64,000 bases of DNA. Origin: Apostichopus japonicus. Lineage: Eukaryota > Echinodermata > Holothuroidea > Aspidochirotida > Stichopodidae. The stretch spans positions 9,532,499 to 9,596,498 of the forward strand of contig NC_092565.1 in NCBI RefSeq assembly GCF_037975245.1, in the 5' to 3' direction. The notes beneath the pieces were generated by a model. It searched no databases. It worked only from the letters and a program-made list of their open reading frames with translations, and was not told the DNA's origin. The stretch's first letter is position 1; every line of letters starts with the position of its first letter. Positions 34,740 to 47,640 of this stretch are shown one piece after another. The position numbers were made by a program, and so were the translations under genes.

Positions 34740-36974
34740 CTGTAGCATGAATTAAAATGAGGTGCCTTTAATATATACAAATTGGGTAAAGATCTATGTA
34801 AATGGTGAAAGCTATTAAGAACAAGTAATTTGTAGGATCACCTTAAAAAATTGTAAGCTTGCTGGTACAATTTGAAAAGTAGCCTACTTTGGCAACATTT
34901 GCTTTCTTTTATTATTACTTTTTTTTTGTAAAACTTGATAGGTATGTTCACTAATTTTGATAATGTAAGTTTGAGCTTAACGAGGTTTGTTAGTGTTACT
35001 TCTAATGTTTTTGATATTTCTGTGTTAATATTCCATAGTTTTTTCCCCATATTTTTGCGGTATGTTTTCAAATGAATGAAATAATAGTCCAATAAGTTTA
35101 TTTCAAATTGTCTATAGCACAATAAATAGATAAGTAACTATTGCATATCTGTCTTTGCTTTCAGAACGAATAAGTTAAGAACATTTAAACGATGTCTCCA
35201 GGTTGAAAATCCTGTTCTAACCAAATATTTCTTTGATTTTGTTTTACATTATCTTACAAGTTCATTAGACAGTTTTCTGTAGTTCATTTCCTAAATTATC
35301 TTTCATAATTTTTAAAGACTGTTTGGGCTTGAGAGTCCTGAGTATGAACTTTGCAGATAATTTTCTGTACCTTTTTGCTGTAAACTTCAAATATCAACTT
35401 TGAAATATCAAATACATTAGAATTATTATGCAATTAAACAAAAGCTGATGCAAATTGCGACACTGACTGTCGACCTCATTGTGAATCTACCCAATGGCAG
35501 CATTCTCCTCATCACAAAAGTTTAACCATAATTTTGAACACAGCTGAGGTCAATTTCAGATAACCAGCTAGTTAGAATACCCAAATTAACTTTATCTATC
35601 GAGTTCATCCTAGATACTTAATCAATTTAATCTCAACCAAAGAACCATTGACCAGCCAATTGTCGCAATCCAAGCAGCAGGGTTATCAGCAGTTGAATAT
35701 TGCATTAAAGCTATTTTTATTTTAATATTTTATTTTGATGAAGGAATTAATATGTGCCTAATTCATCTCTACATATGTAAAGCATTGTTTCAGAGGTAAA
35801 GCTACACAATTTTATGATTAATCCACACGAAAATGAAATACAACCTTGGAAGCTGCGTGAAGCGAAGTGTTGGTAGTTATTTTCGCTATTTCGTTGCTAA
35901 GCTAATAATGAGCTCTGTTTGCCCAGTTGCTGAGCTTCCCAAGCAACGCTAATAGACAACTCACTGAGTTGAAGCGAAACCCAATTTGCGTTGTCCTTTA
36001 ATAGCCGGATTATGGGAATGTGGACCAGAGGGGTATGCTTCAAATGTGCTAGAATGCCATTTAATAGTTGCTATCTATGATCCATAGTGTTGGTTTGCAT
36101 TTGTATTGGGTGTGAAACATATTTCAGTTCATAATGTCAACAGTGTTTAATCCAAGAGCTTAAAAATAAGAAAAATTTGCACAAAGTCACAATCTTTTTT
36201 CCTTGTCTTTACTCAATTCAATTATAAAAAGTTGAAGTACTAAGATTGTGCCAAGTGAGGTTAAAATCATTACCTTGACAAGCTGTGATGTTATAAAATG
36301 AAAAATATGTGAACTTATTTTAAAAAACTTAAATATTCCCAATTACGTATATGCACATACTGCAATGGTTTATATACCTATGTATATTATTTTAATAAAA
36401 GTTGGTCCAGCGGTCTCAAACTGTCCATCCCCTCAGAATGAAGTTATAACAGTAAATAACAGAGGTGTACCATAGTTGACCACTATAGATCATCCACTAC
36501 TACCCTGCTCTCAACTATTTTTACAAACCACAATTTAACAACAGAATAATTGTATTGCTAATTGTAAAATATATAGCTGTAATCATATAATATCTTAGTA
36601 ATATCTAATTATGTTTGAATGTGACTTTAAAAAAAAATTCTTTTACCAAACCTAAATTGCATTATTGTATGATCCTCTGTTGAGTATAACGACGCCAATT
36701 TAATTTGACCTCGTATACCTTGAACACAGGATGAAAATCTAGCAATTCCAATAGTCAGGTAATACTGGAATCTTAGATAAACCACGCGTGATTGGTTCTT
36801 ATATCCAATTTGATTATTTGACCTCCCTGATGCTCAGGCCTTTCTCTAGCTACCAGGTAATTATATTGTGGCTAATGATATCAGCATTGATGGAGTCAAC
36901 AGCTCAAAAACAATCACTCTATATCATTAGTATTCATTTCAGTATTCATCAGAGGTATACGAACGAGTGTTGAC
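34740..36974. other. Non-coding stretch
   Basis: A good acceptor (TCTTTGCTTTCAG, ending 35164) is followed by an open plus frame to 35280, but the implied phase does not match exons A-C and no donor follows. 35830-36010 is locally richer in CpG, with GTTGCT/AGCAAC inverted words. Nothing else is seen. Confidence 0.35.
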
Positions 36975-37560
36975 TGTAGTGTCTGTCAGCTGCAATTGAT
37001 ATCTGCATATTAGCCACTAGTTGACAGTTGAGATCTATACAAGTATCTTCACTGTATTGTACGTAGCTATAAATGATATGATTTATCTACAGTATGGTGA
37101 CTGTATTGTATGTAGCTATAAATTATATGATTTAGCTACTGTATGGTGACTGTATTATCTAACTATACAATTGATGCTTTAGCTATGTACAGTAGATCTA
37201 GTGTGTTGCTTGAATTACTTATTATAGCTACAATTGGTATACATTAACTACTATAACTAGATGTATTATGTTGACTGTATTGTATGTAGCTATAAATGAT
37301 ATGATTTAGCTACAGTATGGTGACTGTATTATCTAACTATACAATTAATGCTTTAGCTACAGTAGATAGTATGTTGACTATTACTTATAGCTATGAGTTA
37401 GGTGAATTACCTTTATAGTGGGCAATGTGTGGACTGCATATATTGTCTATTATAAGCTTCAATTGATATCCATTAGTTACTACTCTCAGTAGACAAGTGT
37501 GTTGACTAGATTGTGTAAAGCTACAAATGGTATGTAGTAGCTACAGTGGCTGATGAATCC
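36975..37560 (+). repeat. Degenerate tandem field built on TAGCTA(C/T)AGTATGGTGACTG
   Basis: Words such as GTAGCTATAAATGATATGAT, TTTAGCTACAGTATGGTGAC and TGTATTATCTAACTATACAA recur. A composite of several words beginning at 37100 is repeated from 37274 (offset 174) with few changes. The inner period is about 55-60 bp, with insertions. This is a minisatellite with higher-order copying and no coding frame. Confidence 0.85.
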
Positions 37561-40345
37561 CCCTGAAGCTGAGGTTTTCCATCGTTTCAAGGACGAAATA
37601 CCGTCTTCAAAATTGCATATATCCTAGTCTCCATACACTGAAATGTTGCAGACCGATATTGATATTACCATTAAAAACCCTTAATTCAGACTGACATCAT
37701 ACCCTAAAATATTACAGGCCAAAATACTTCTCTAAAGGAATTATTCATATAAAACCAATTAGGTAATGTCCTTTGCTGGGTCATAGAGGTGAAATCAAAA
37801 CATCAACAACAAAAAGAAAAAAGTACATCTTCAGGCTAATGGCCATCGAAATATCAAATATTAAAATGATGCTGGTCAAGGACAATCGCTGACCAAATTT
37901 TGTTTTAAACAGATTAATCCTTCATACAAAGTCAATTAGTTTGTATGAAGTGTTATTTGCTTATACAACACTGTCAAGGGCTGCAATAACATCTCATTAT
38001 ATGTCTTCAAATCTATGTGTGAAGCAGCTATCAAACAGAAGCTATGTTTAGAATTTGATAAATTAACTTTGGAGGTTTTATCATCAAGATTATAAGACAC
38101 TAATCTAGTTTAAACTGTAAAAACTTACCAGCAAAAAGGTTATTAAATACTGTTATGGTAGCATGACCTATGAACAATACCCTTTTATGGTCGGTATATT
38201 TACACACGGTTTCTTTTAAATTTTTACTTATTGTTCTTATTAATTGTTTTCTTAGCAGGTCTGAAGGTTATATTCACTCCTGCATCCTGAACGGTCAGGG
38301 TTTTAATTATTTAATTTAGTTTTAAGATGTCACTCATAGGAGAAAACAAAATGATAAATCAGCTTTGAATAATTGATCAGAAAAACACATGCTACAACCC
38401 AATGATAGAATTCTGACAGAATAAGTTAAAACTGAAGATAATTGAGATTTATCGATTGATTGAATATGCCAATGTTTTTCTTGAGTTTCTTAAATGTTGA
38501 AATGAATGGATTATGTTGGTAAAAGGAGTATACTTGACCTGAGTCATGAAGAAATATTTTCTTTGAATTTGCCCAAAATTTTGTTGTAAGCCAAGTTTTT
38601 TTTTAAATGATTCGCAGATTTTATATTGTTTTAATTGATAAGTATACTGCAGTTAAATATGCTAGACAGGAAGTTCAACAAAAGTTTTTCAAACGTCACC
38701 AAGCTGTATTTTATGGCACCTCATCCTCTCCTCCCCCTTTTATTATCCTTGAGAAATCTTTTTGTCTGTAAATTCAAAACTTGCCTGTGTCTGGAAGATA
38801 TTTAGATGTTCATGCAATTTCTCTCTTAAGGCAAGAGCCTTTTTTTTTTTATCTTTTTTTTTTAAGTTTAACTTTTAACAATTTTTAGCACTCAGAAAAG
38901 TGGAGGCATTGTCGGTGATCATTAAGTTTAAACCTGGTTTTAAAATGTTGAATCTGGGTGCCCTCCCGGGGTATAAATTGTAATGGTAATATTTGACACG
39001 ATGACAACAGAAAAATGTTTTAATGGAAAATTCTGACGTAAGTAGAAATCACTTCAGTCGCATCGCTTCCCCCCAGGGTCATACGTCAAAAACTGGTCAA
39101 AATTTTGCTGAATTTGAAATTATTTCAGTCCCTGCCCCAAAGCAATAATTACTAATACTACAAAATATTATGCATGAACATGCATTGTCAAAAACATTGT
39201 CTACTGAACAGCATTATTGTAAATTACTGTCTGTGAATTGCCTCATATGTCTCAATTTATGCTTCAATGATAACCACAATTTAAGCCTAAGGAACAAGCA
39301 TTACTAAACCTCCATTTTTTTTTTTTGTGCACAGTTTATGATGATATGGCATGTAGTGGCATAAGCTGTGTCATGATTAATAAACAAAGTTGAATGACAG
39401 ACGGAGAGGGTCGGGGTGGTCGGGGGGGGGTAACGCAGTAAGACCACTGTAATGCGCAACCTTGGATTTCCTACGTAAGAGAGATCTCGTTGAGAGAGCT
39501 GAGCGAGAGAGCGGAAGGGCTTTTCAAGCAAAATCAAAAATTGAAACCTACGTAAATCAGAACCTTGCGAGAGTGAAGAACCCTCCGAGCTCTTGGCCAT
39601 CCAATCAACAAAGGTGTAAACAATACTAGCGATAAAACCCTTCTGGCATGATTGTCTTGGTTCAGTAATGAGGGGGTAATGTTTGCCCTGATGGAAAACT
39701 TAAACTTTTATGTAAACCTTTGCCTTGTGTGCGTCATCGATTCAGACAGATCGTTTGAGCCGGGCAGACCAAGTTCATAAACTCGCCGCTTTAATTGACT
39801 GCTAGAGTCATCGCATCTTTCCACCGCGTCTTATCAATACCGTTGAGATAGATTTAACAGTTTGGGTTATGACGAGAGCAATCCCCCCCTCCTCCATTTT
39901 AATTGCGGCCTGGTTTCCTTGAGTCGGTTCTCTCAGCTGGAAGATGAGTGGTAAAGGTATACGCATGTATGAAGACTGGATGGATGTTGGAGCCAAGTAT
40001 CTGCAATGTGGTATAGGACTCTGTTAACCTTATAGAGAAGGAGCAGAGACAGATAAGATGGTGGTAACTGATGGTAGAGAGTTAATATAGTTATCTGTTA
40101 TTTGGGGTGGGGGGTATTTGGGGTGGGGGGTGAGAAATGATGATGGAGGTCTATGTGAGGGTAACTCAGAAATAGGCGAAGGCCTTATATGGGGGCTTAA
40201 GGGATGTATAGTGTGGGTGTTTTCCGTTGTGAAAGGTAGGGAACTTTAATCAGTGGAAGTTTAAAGGTGTATGGGAAGGGGTAGGTGGGGTTGGTGAATA
40301 TGTGGGTGAATTAGAATTACTTTAATAAGAATGTGTTTACCACTT
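37561..40345. other. Non-coding stretch with a CpG-richer segment
   Basis: 39470-39860 is locally CpG-rich (CTACGTAAG, CGAGAGAGCGG, CCGGGCAG, CTCGCCGC) and holds a minus frame starting MAKSSEGSSLSQGSDLRRFQ at 39600. The frame degenerates into simple sequence, and no good donor closes it. The segment could be a regulatory element or an unlocated first exon. The rest is AT-rich. Confidence 0.35.
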
Positions 40346-40415
40346 GAGGAATGAATTGGTTTTTAATATTTTGTTATTGTGAGGAATGAATTGGTTTTTA
40401 ATATTTTGTTATTGT
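40346..40415 (+). repeat. Perfect 35-bp tandem duplication
   Basis: Two identical copies of a 35-bp unit starting GAGGAATGAATTGG lie head to tail. Zero differences indicate a recent event or a collapsed or assembly artefact. A similar small doubling of TATTTGGGGTGGGGGG occurs at 40097-40128. Confidence 0.97.
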
Positions 40416-41985
40416 TTTCTCTGATCTCTGCATACCAGCAACAATAACAAATGTTTGATTATTTAAACTGCTTTCGTGTCTTTCGCAAATGTTTTGAAGT
40501 CATCCACCCAGCTTGAAACTCTCCCTGCAGATGATCGAACGTAGCATCCTTGCCATGGCATACTTCTTGACTGTTGGATCGATGCCAATATTAGCAGAAC
40601 AACATCTTCGATACAGCTGACACTCAGACTCTTACAGTGGTTTTAAGTATTTCAATACTCTTTATACTAAAGGTTTAGTACATCAGCCTATTAAAAGATT
40701 GAGAAGCCCATTGTAATATCAAAGAAACATGAAAAAAGCATAAAAAGTTTTAAACTTTTCAATTTGCTCTTGATTTGCATGTTTATAAATGTCAAAAGTT
40801 TCTGAGTGATACATGTTTTAGAAAGGAGCTGCACAGATTAAATTATTGCTAATGAAAGGTCATTGGTCTCCAACTTTCCTTCCTTCACTCACCCTCTCTT
40901 CCTCCAACCTTGGTTTTGGCATTGTGTGGAGTACATTATAGAGCTTATTGTGTTTTGCGCAATATGTACTCTGTATTGTGCAATATGCACTCTGTTTTCA
41001 TTGAATGGAACATTCAAACATCACACTCCACTGATTCATACTGTAATGTAAGAATTGAAGAATTTCCACCATTTAGAAACGTGACTCAAAATTAGTTTGG
41101 GAAAAATTACGCCTCAATGGTTTCAGACCCTAGGGTTGTCAAACTGGGGGAACAAAAGGGGCAAATTTAGAATTTTGTCTGCTTGTCTGCGAAAGCATGA
41201 AATATAGTATGAAATGTGGGTGTGAATTCCATCGTCACTTTTGCTGCTAGGATTATTGACTCAAGGTTGTGTCATATAATTTGGAGGAACACATGAATGG
41301 CTTCCGCTAGATGTCTTAGGGTGAGCACATCTTTTTATGGGGTGCCGTAATTTCATTTTTATAATACTTGCTGAGTTTTATTCAAAACAAAATTGCAATT
41401 GAAAAAAATACAAACACCGACACCTAGGTCTGTACTCAATCCAGGTTCCTCAACACTTAAGAGCTGCTGTACATACTCCTGTGACAAAACAGTTGACATA
41501 TTTCATGTTTTCCGTTGCCGTAATTTCGCAGGCCCCATTAGAGGGATATTCCAGTGGCAGACAATATGTGACACTTTTATAGGGGGAAAACCTTGTCCCT
41601 AACCAAAAATATGGTTGATTGAATGAAACCTATTTAATTAGCTAGAGCCACGATTCTTGCCTGGAGTTGATCACAGTTAAGCTAGGTCTCCTGTGATGTC
41701 ATAAGAACCAATGTTCTCCAAAAAGCTTTTACCTTCTTATTATAATCTTTGTGTTTATTTATCCTTGAAACCTGATACATTTGGAATATTTGCGTCTTTG
41801 TATTATACAGAAATGCAACTGAGTTTTGTAGAAATACTAATTTCCCTCTGTGAATAAATGAGCAAAATATTATAAAGAATAACAAACACATGTTCAGCTG
41901 AATTGCCATGACGATGATCATTCACTACACTGTTGCCATATGCAATCACAAAATACCACCAAATTTAAAACGATAATTTTCTATG
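40416..41985. other. Non-coding stretch
   Basis: Several short frames (for example 40863-41095 and 41393-41602) start at non-ATG codons or lack splice sites. Nothing is supported. Confidence 0.45.
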
Positions 41986-41986
41986 C

Positions 41987-42050
<64 letters not shown>
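41986..42050. repeat. (CATA)n(TA)n microsatellite
   Basis: A compound repeat of CATA units running into a pure TA tract. Confidence 0.97.
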
Positions 42051-42053
<3 letters not shown>

Positions 42054-45000
42054 ACCTTCAAGTTGCACGGATGAGGGATCCAATTAAAGTATGAACAATT
42101 TATTGCCATGTGAGCAGAAACAGCTAAGGCATGACTTGTGAGGGCTGTACTATTGACCTTTTAGAATGCTTACGTGGAAAGTGATTAATATGAATCATAA
42201 TGTCAGTTTAGTTTAGTTGCCATGAGAGTAGAAAAATAAAGACAATGTGTAAGCTAAGAGTTCATGCTTGATTCATTTTCCAATGTTTATACTGCCGCTA
42301 AAATCCTGTAATGTACAAATGCAGTTCTTAAAGGATAACTATTTAATTTAAGCACATTCTGAATCTAACATATTGAACCTCTTAACATGACATAACGATG
42401 GCCTTAGCTACAGCATTAACATTGTTAACATTCTACCATTGAAATATGAAAGAAAGAAAAGACAAAGTAAAGTGTCTCTAATCTTACCGGCTCATCTGCA
42501 TTAATACTTTTATTGTTTCATAGAAGCATAAGAAGAATGATGAATTGACATAAGCAGCATCAATTCATCATCGGGAAGTGGCTGATATGCCTCTATCAAT
42601 GTCACTAATTAGTGTTTACACATGAACAGACCAGACCACCCAATCTGTCACCTTCATGCTTCCTCTTGGCTCTCATGACCGTGTTCAGCACCTTGTACTC
42701 TCTCCCCTCATCTTTGGTGGTATAATCTACACGAGGAATGACGCCTCGTTCATAGTAATCATCTCACATCGTCAATACGTCACTATCAGCCTCTTGTCAA
42801 AATAATGACGGTATTTATTTTATGATTGTGCAAGCAGAAGGGTAGAGGCCCTGGAATAATAATATATTATCTGACCCCTGGCTTACATCATTAGATAATC
42901 CTACTTGTCATACTTGACTCTCTAGCTCTCCGAGGAGGAGGCTGGTAAACTTCAGTTCGGACAAAAATATAGTTACCGTACTTGTATTTCTCGTCTTCGA
43001 GTTTAATTATCTGCCGAATCAGAACTGAAATTGAATTTTGTTTCCTTCTAAATCTGTTGTTTAAGGTTAAATGTCTCATTTTACTGGAAGCACGAATTCT
43101 GTAAGTGGCAATTAAACAATGGATATATATACGTTAACTCACAACAACAAAACCATCAATAAATAGATAAACCTGCAAAGAAATTGTCCGACTGAATATG
43201 CGGAGAAAATAATATTTCTACCCAAACAAATTTGATATTTTTGACAAAATTCTAAATACAGGGAATATGAACAGCTGAGCAAACATTTCATATGCATCAC
43301 ACTTCAAGGATACATCAACAAGAAGATTATAATAGTAGGAAAGTAAAATTTTTTGAACAACTTATAGTCTACCATGATGACATCACACACCACCCACTGA
43401 GATCCAGGCCATGTAAGAATAGAGAGTTTAGTTAGTTAAAATAACAGTTGACCATATCTCTCAAGTTACTTCGCTGCATATCAATCCTTAAAGCTTGTGG
43501 ACAGAATTTCCCCCTCTCCCCCCCCCCCCCCCCCCCCCCGTTAATTCCATTGTGAATGATATTAGACTGTTGGATAATTATGGGTCAGTATATTACCTTT
43601 ACTATGGAGAGGCAGCAGAATTTTTACTGTATTTATATATTACTGTCCAAACCTCATTAGGAGTAATGTCAAAGTTCATTTCTTGTACTTTGATAGCTTG
43701 AAGCAATATGTTCTGTTGATTTTGGTTAACCTAAAATAGGGATGTTTTTCGATAGTATGATCTCATTAACACACATTTAGTTTTCTTATCAGCTTGACTA
43801 TATAGTCAGGTTTCAAGTAACAAAAAATCAAAACATAAAATGATGAAAAATATCAAAATGTTCCAATTTGCAGTTTTAATAAATTATTTCAAATTTACTT
43901 AATATTAAATGAAAGGTGTCTGGGTGATTAGTTTCTGCTCAGATGAAAGGGTTGATGTGCATGAGAGAATCATTAATTTACCATTTTATTAAAAAATATG
44001 GTAACTTCATTTTGGTTAAAATAATCTTTAAGGAGGAGGGTAAGTGTTTTTTCAATTTGTTCATTTTTCAATCTCAGTTTGGGTTGGAACTAACGGTATG
44101 GGTTTGACACTTATGCCGCATTGCTTTAATTCCCATCATCTGTTAGTGTTTTCTTTGATTGGGAAACTTGAGAATGGACGGGGCTCATTGTTATAATCAG
44201 ACGAGACAGCTTTGATCATCGTCAAGTTTTAATATCATCATCTTTAATCAGTGAGGTAATTTTATTTAATGAGAGATGAGCAAGTTGAACCAATGCCAAT
44301 TGCTGAACAAGAGAACTATCCTTCAAAGCATGCTGTATGTGTGCTACTCAAAAGTTGTGAAAGATGGTTAATTCTGGAAGTGGGGGGGGTGGGGGGTTTG
44401 GGGGCGGGAGGTAGGGTCAAATTGGAAGGGTAGTCAGAGGATGTGTGACTTTGTACATATTCTAGTACTTGAATGCTTTTCAAAACTTTTGTTTGATAAT
44501 TTTGCAACATAAGAGCAGACAAATTTCAATAACAGTTTTTCTTATTTTCAGAACAAAAGGTCACTTTTTAAACGACAAGTTTTTGTCGTAACAAAATGGC
44601 GAAAGGATACTTTTCATTTTAATTTATGGAAAGGGATACTTTTGAGATTTTTTTCACAAAAGGATAATTCAGAGAAAAATCACAGAGATATGTCCGGATG
44701 TTAGTAGTGTATCACTGAGATATATCCCAATGTTGGTAGTGCTTATGTGTTCCAAAGAATGAATTACTGATCCAATCAGGAAAAGAACTTACCCTTGATG
44801 GTTTTGTAACCTTTAAATAAATGGTAGACCTCTGAAATCATGTTAAAAAGAAAAACAGAAGAACAATAAGTCATTCTTTAGATTTCTGCAGACTATAGTA
44901 AAGATCCTGATGTTGATGGACTATTAGACTAGGTTGTGGGAATCCATCCAGATCAGCAAAATGATCACATCATCAAAGAGTAGATTCATCTGAGGTAGAA

Positions 45001-47099
45001 AACGAAAATCTGATGGAAAATCTTTGGTTTAAACTTTGACCTTTCTTAGTAATCCCCTTTTAGCTTTTAGACTTATTAATATTTGGTATATTTATCAATT
45101 TATTGGCCTTACGTTTAGAGAGCTCTGGCTATTGTAACACGAAGCACACAGTTCATGTTTAATAGGGTATTCATCCTAGGTAGGTTGATGGAAGAAGGCA
45201 TGCAACTCTGTCAATGGAAGGTTTTCATATATATTGCTTATAGTGAAACATATATAACCTAAATACCAGATGATAACTGACTGTACATTTTGCTTCAGTG
45301 TTTATATGTTCCATAGTAGCTTAGGCTATAGAAATTCAAAGTGATGTGCAAACAGAAAATGGGCAAAAAATGCTGCCCCTTTTCAGAGAATGTGTGAACT
45401 GAATTAATGGTAATGCTATTTGGCATTGATCCATGTTGTCTCAAGAGTCCCTACAGTGTTAGGAGAGGAATTTAAAGTAATCACATTTTTAGTGGTCTCA
45501 TTGAGGAGAAACAAAATTAAAGCAGGTATTTTACATGTGTAAATTTGGCTTCAAAGAGCTCCCAGATAGCGGCAGAAAGTGACAGGGGATGTTTGTTCTA
45601 GATTTTAACTAGTACATAGTTCTTTTCATAGTTAGAATAATCTGTTGTGAGTACTGTAAGGTGAGGCGATGCGAACATTTCTGATCCTGTCAGTCTACAG
45701 AGAATTATGTACAAGTTCAGGTTTCATTAGTAAAATGGGCCTGTTTGCCTTCAGACCTCTTTATCCTGTTGGGTTGAGGAAGCATAATGGACGTCTCAAA
45801 TAGAGCAGGTTTACAATGTGTTACAGATTTGTCACGGAATGTCAGCTAAGGGTGCTTTGTTTGTTTATGTTATGTTAAAAGAACATGTTTGGCTCGATTT
45901 GTAAGAATGTATAAAACAACGGATTAACATTAACATTAAGGTCGGCACTGAGGAGCTCATCTCTGAAACCTTAAAGGAACATTCCAGAGTATTGGCACAT
46001 ATATTAAAGGTGAACTGGAATAGCTAAATTGAAACATTAACAGCACTCAAATTTTTCTTTTTGCTTGGATTGTAACTTATCAAGATTTAAATTCTCTGTA
46101 AAGTCATCCCTTAGTTCCTATTGGCAGCTCTCTAGCTTTAGCACAATGTATAAAGCTCTCAGTATACTTCATTATATATGAATATTCATAAAAAATTATC
46201 CAGGGATGCACTACAGCAGGACATCTTTAATAGCAGAAAACAACAACAACAGCAGCTGAGCTTGCAAGAACCTTTCGAAATACGCCACCTGCGTGCTCGC
46301 TCAATCTGTGCATGTCATCCTACAGACTGTATAGTATTGTTGTAAGCTGTTGTTCTTGTTATTTTAAGGAGGAGATTCTGGGATTTGTTGGTAATAGGGC
46401 AGTTATAAAGTCAATCTGTCGCTTACACGGTACGTGGCCTAAGCCTTTAATACGTATAAGCGGTTGAGTTATAATAGAAGAAGATGTTCAGTAGAAGGAT
46501 TATGATTAATTGACATGTACAGATAACATAATTTGGAACAATAATAAGGCAGTGGATTTAACATAAGTGTTCATTACTAGAGAGAAATATACTTTTGATA
46601 AAATTGGCCAAACAACAAGAAACCTAAATCATGACCACTCGCAGTCATTGTTCAAGAGAAAATTCTAGATCCGACCAAATCGAAAGAACCACACCAAAAG
46701 AGGTTAAACACACACTAAAGTGATAGATGAAAAAATTGGAAATTGTAACAGAAATTTCTAAAAAGGAGGACGAAATATTGTGCTAAAATTGTATTCAGCC
46801 AATTAAGAGGTTCAATTGACCAATGTAATTTCTTTACCCTCTTATTTCTTTATCTTTGTCTGGTGAAGATAGCAGAGTTTATATTCAATTCGAAAAGGAA
46901 AGTTAGAAGATTTTATATAACATTGGGCAGGGATGCTGTACTTAAACTTATAAAAACCAATTTGTGATGATTATTGAATAATAACTGGCCTTGGATGCTG
47001 AGCACCATCACATTTACTAAATATTTTCCTTTTTTTATAGTGTTTTAATCGACATTTTGTAAAGCAATTTGGATAAATTTATACCAGTGACAGAAATTA
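42051..47099. other. Non-coding stretch
   Basis: A 22-base C run sits at 43518-43539 and G-rich tracts at 44383-44411. 42700-43030 is slightly CpG-richer, with a 62-codon minus frame (42891-43079). No splice-supported exon was found. Confidence 0.45.
43518..43539. repeat. Poly-C run
   Basis: An unbroken run of about 22 C within a CT-rich context. Its length is probably variable between reads. Confidence 0.95.
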
Positions 47100-47640
47100 T
47101 AAGCTCATCATCGTTACCCCTCTCACCGCAATGGCACATTCCTCTTCTTTACATCGCTGTGGCTGTAGCCAAGTAATTATAACAGTGCCTGTTCGCACGT
47201 GACTACGACGATATAGTGAAACAGACTTAGCTTCTCCCAAGGAAGTCATATTTAGCGAACACAGATAAAACTGTAGAGTTCTGTTCGCTGTGACTGCCAT
47301 GATTGGTTCTTGTTTCCTATTGGGGCGATTGTTTCACCTAGTTGCTTGTGATGAGCCGGAGCAATCCAGCCGTAGTTTAATAAGCCTTTGCACTTATTAC
47401 TGCTTCAAGCTTGCTGCATGATCGTAAGTGGCGGTAAGATGTTGACAGCAGACTCAAAATAGTCGAAGGGATGTCATTTATACTACGGCTCCTCGTTACG
47501 GTGCGTTTTTGGAAACTTGATCGCTTCCATAGTTTCGATATCTAGTTAGTGCCAGTGTCTCTGCCACACATCTCTCTGTGGTGCAATGATCGACTAAACG
47601 GTTGATGTGTCAATAACTATCAGTAAATCGCCTTGGGTTT
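47100..47640. promoter_or_regulatory. CpG-dense patch, candidate promoter for exon B transcript
   Basis: About 24 CpGs occur in 540 bases. It lies about 2.1 kb upstream of exon B. Two start codons of opposite strands overlap at 47298-47301: plus, a 40-codon frame MIGSCFLLGRLFHLVACDEP and on; minus, a 67-codon frame MAVTANRTLQFYLCSLNMTS and on, crossing a GCG|GTGAGA donor-like site. Plus-strand donors GTAAGTGG (47424) and GTAAGA (47434) follow. The layout suits a start region, perhaps bidirectional, but neither short frame is proven to be translated. Confidence 0.33.

Noticed and set aside
35165-35280. Plus-strand frame after a strong TTTCAG acceptor
   Set aside because: The required phase differs from that of exons A-C, no donor follows, and no polyadenylation signal is near enough to call a last exon.
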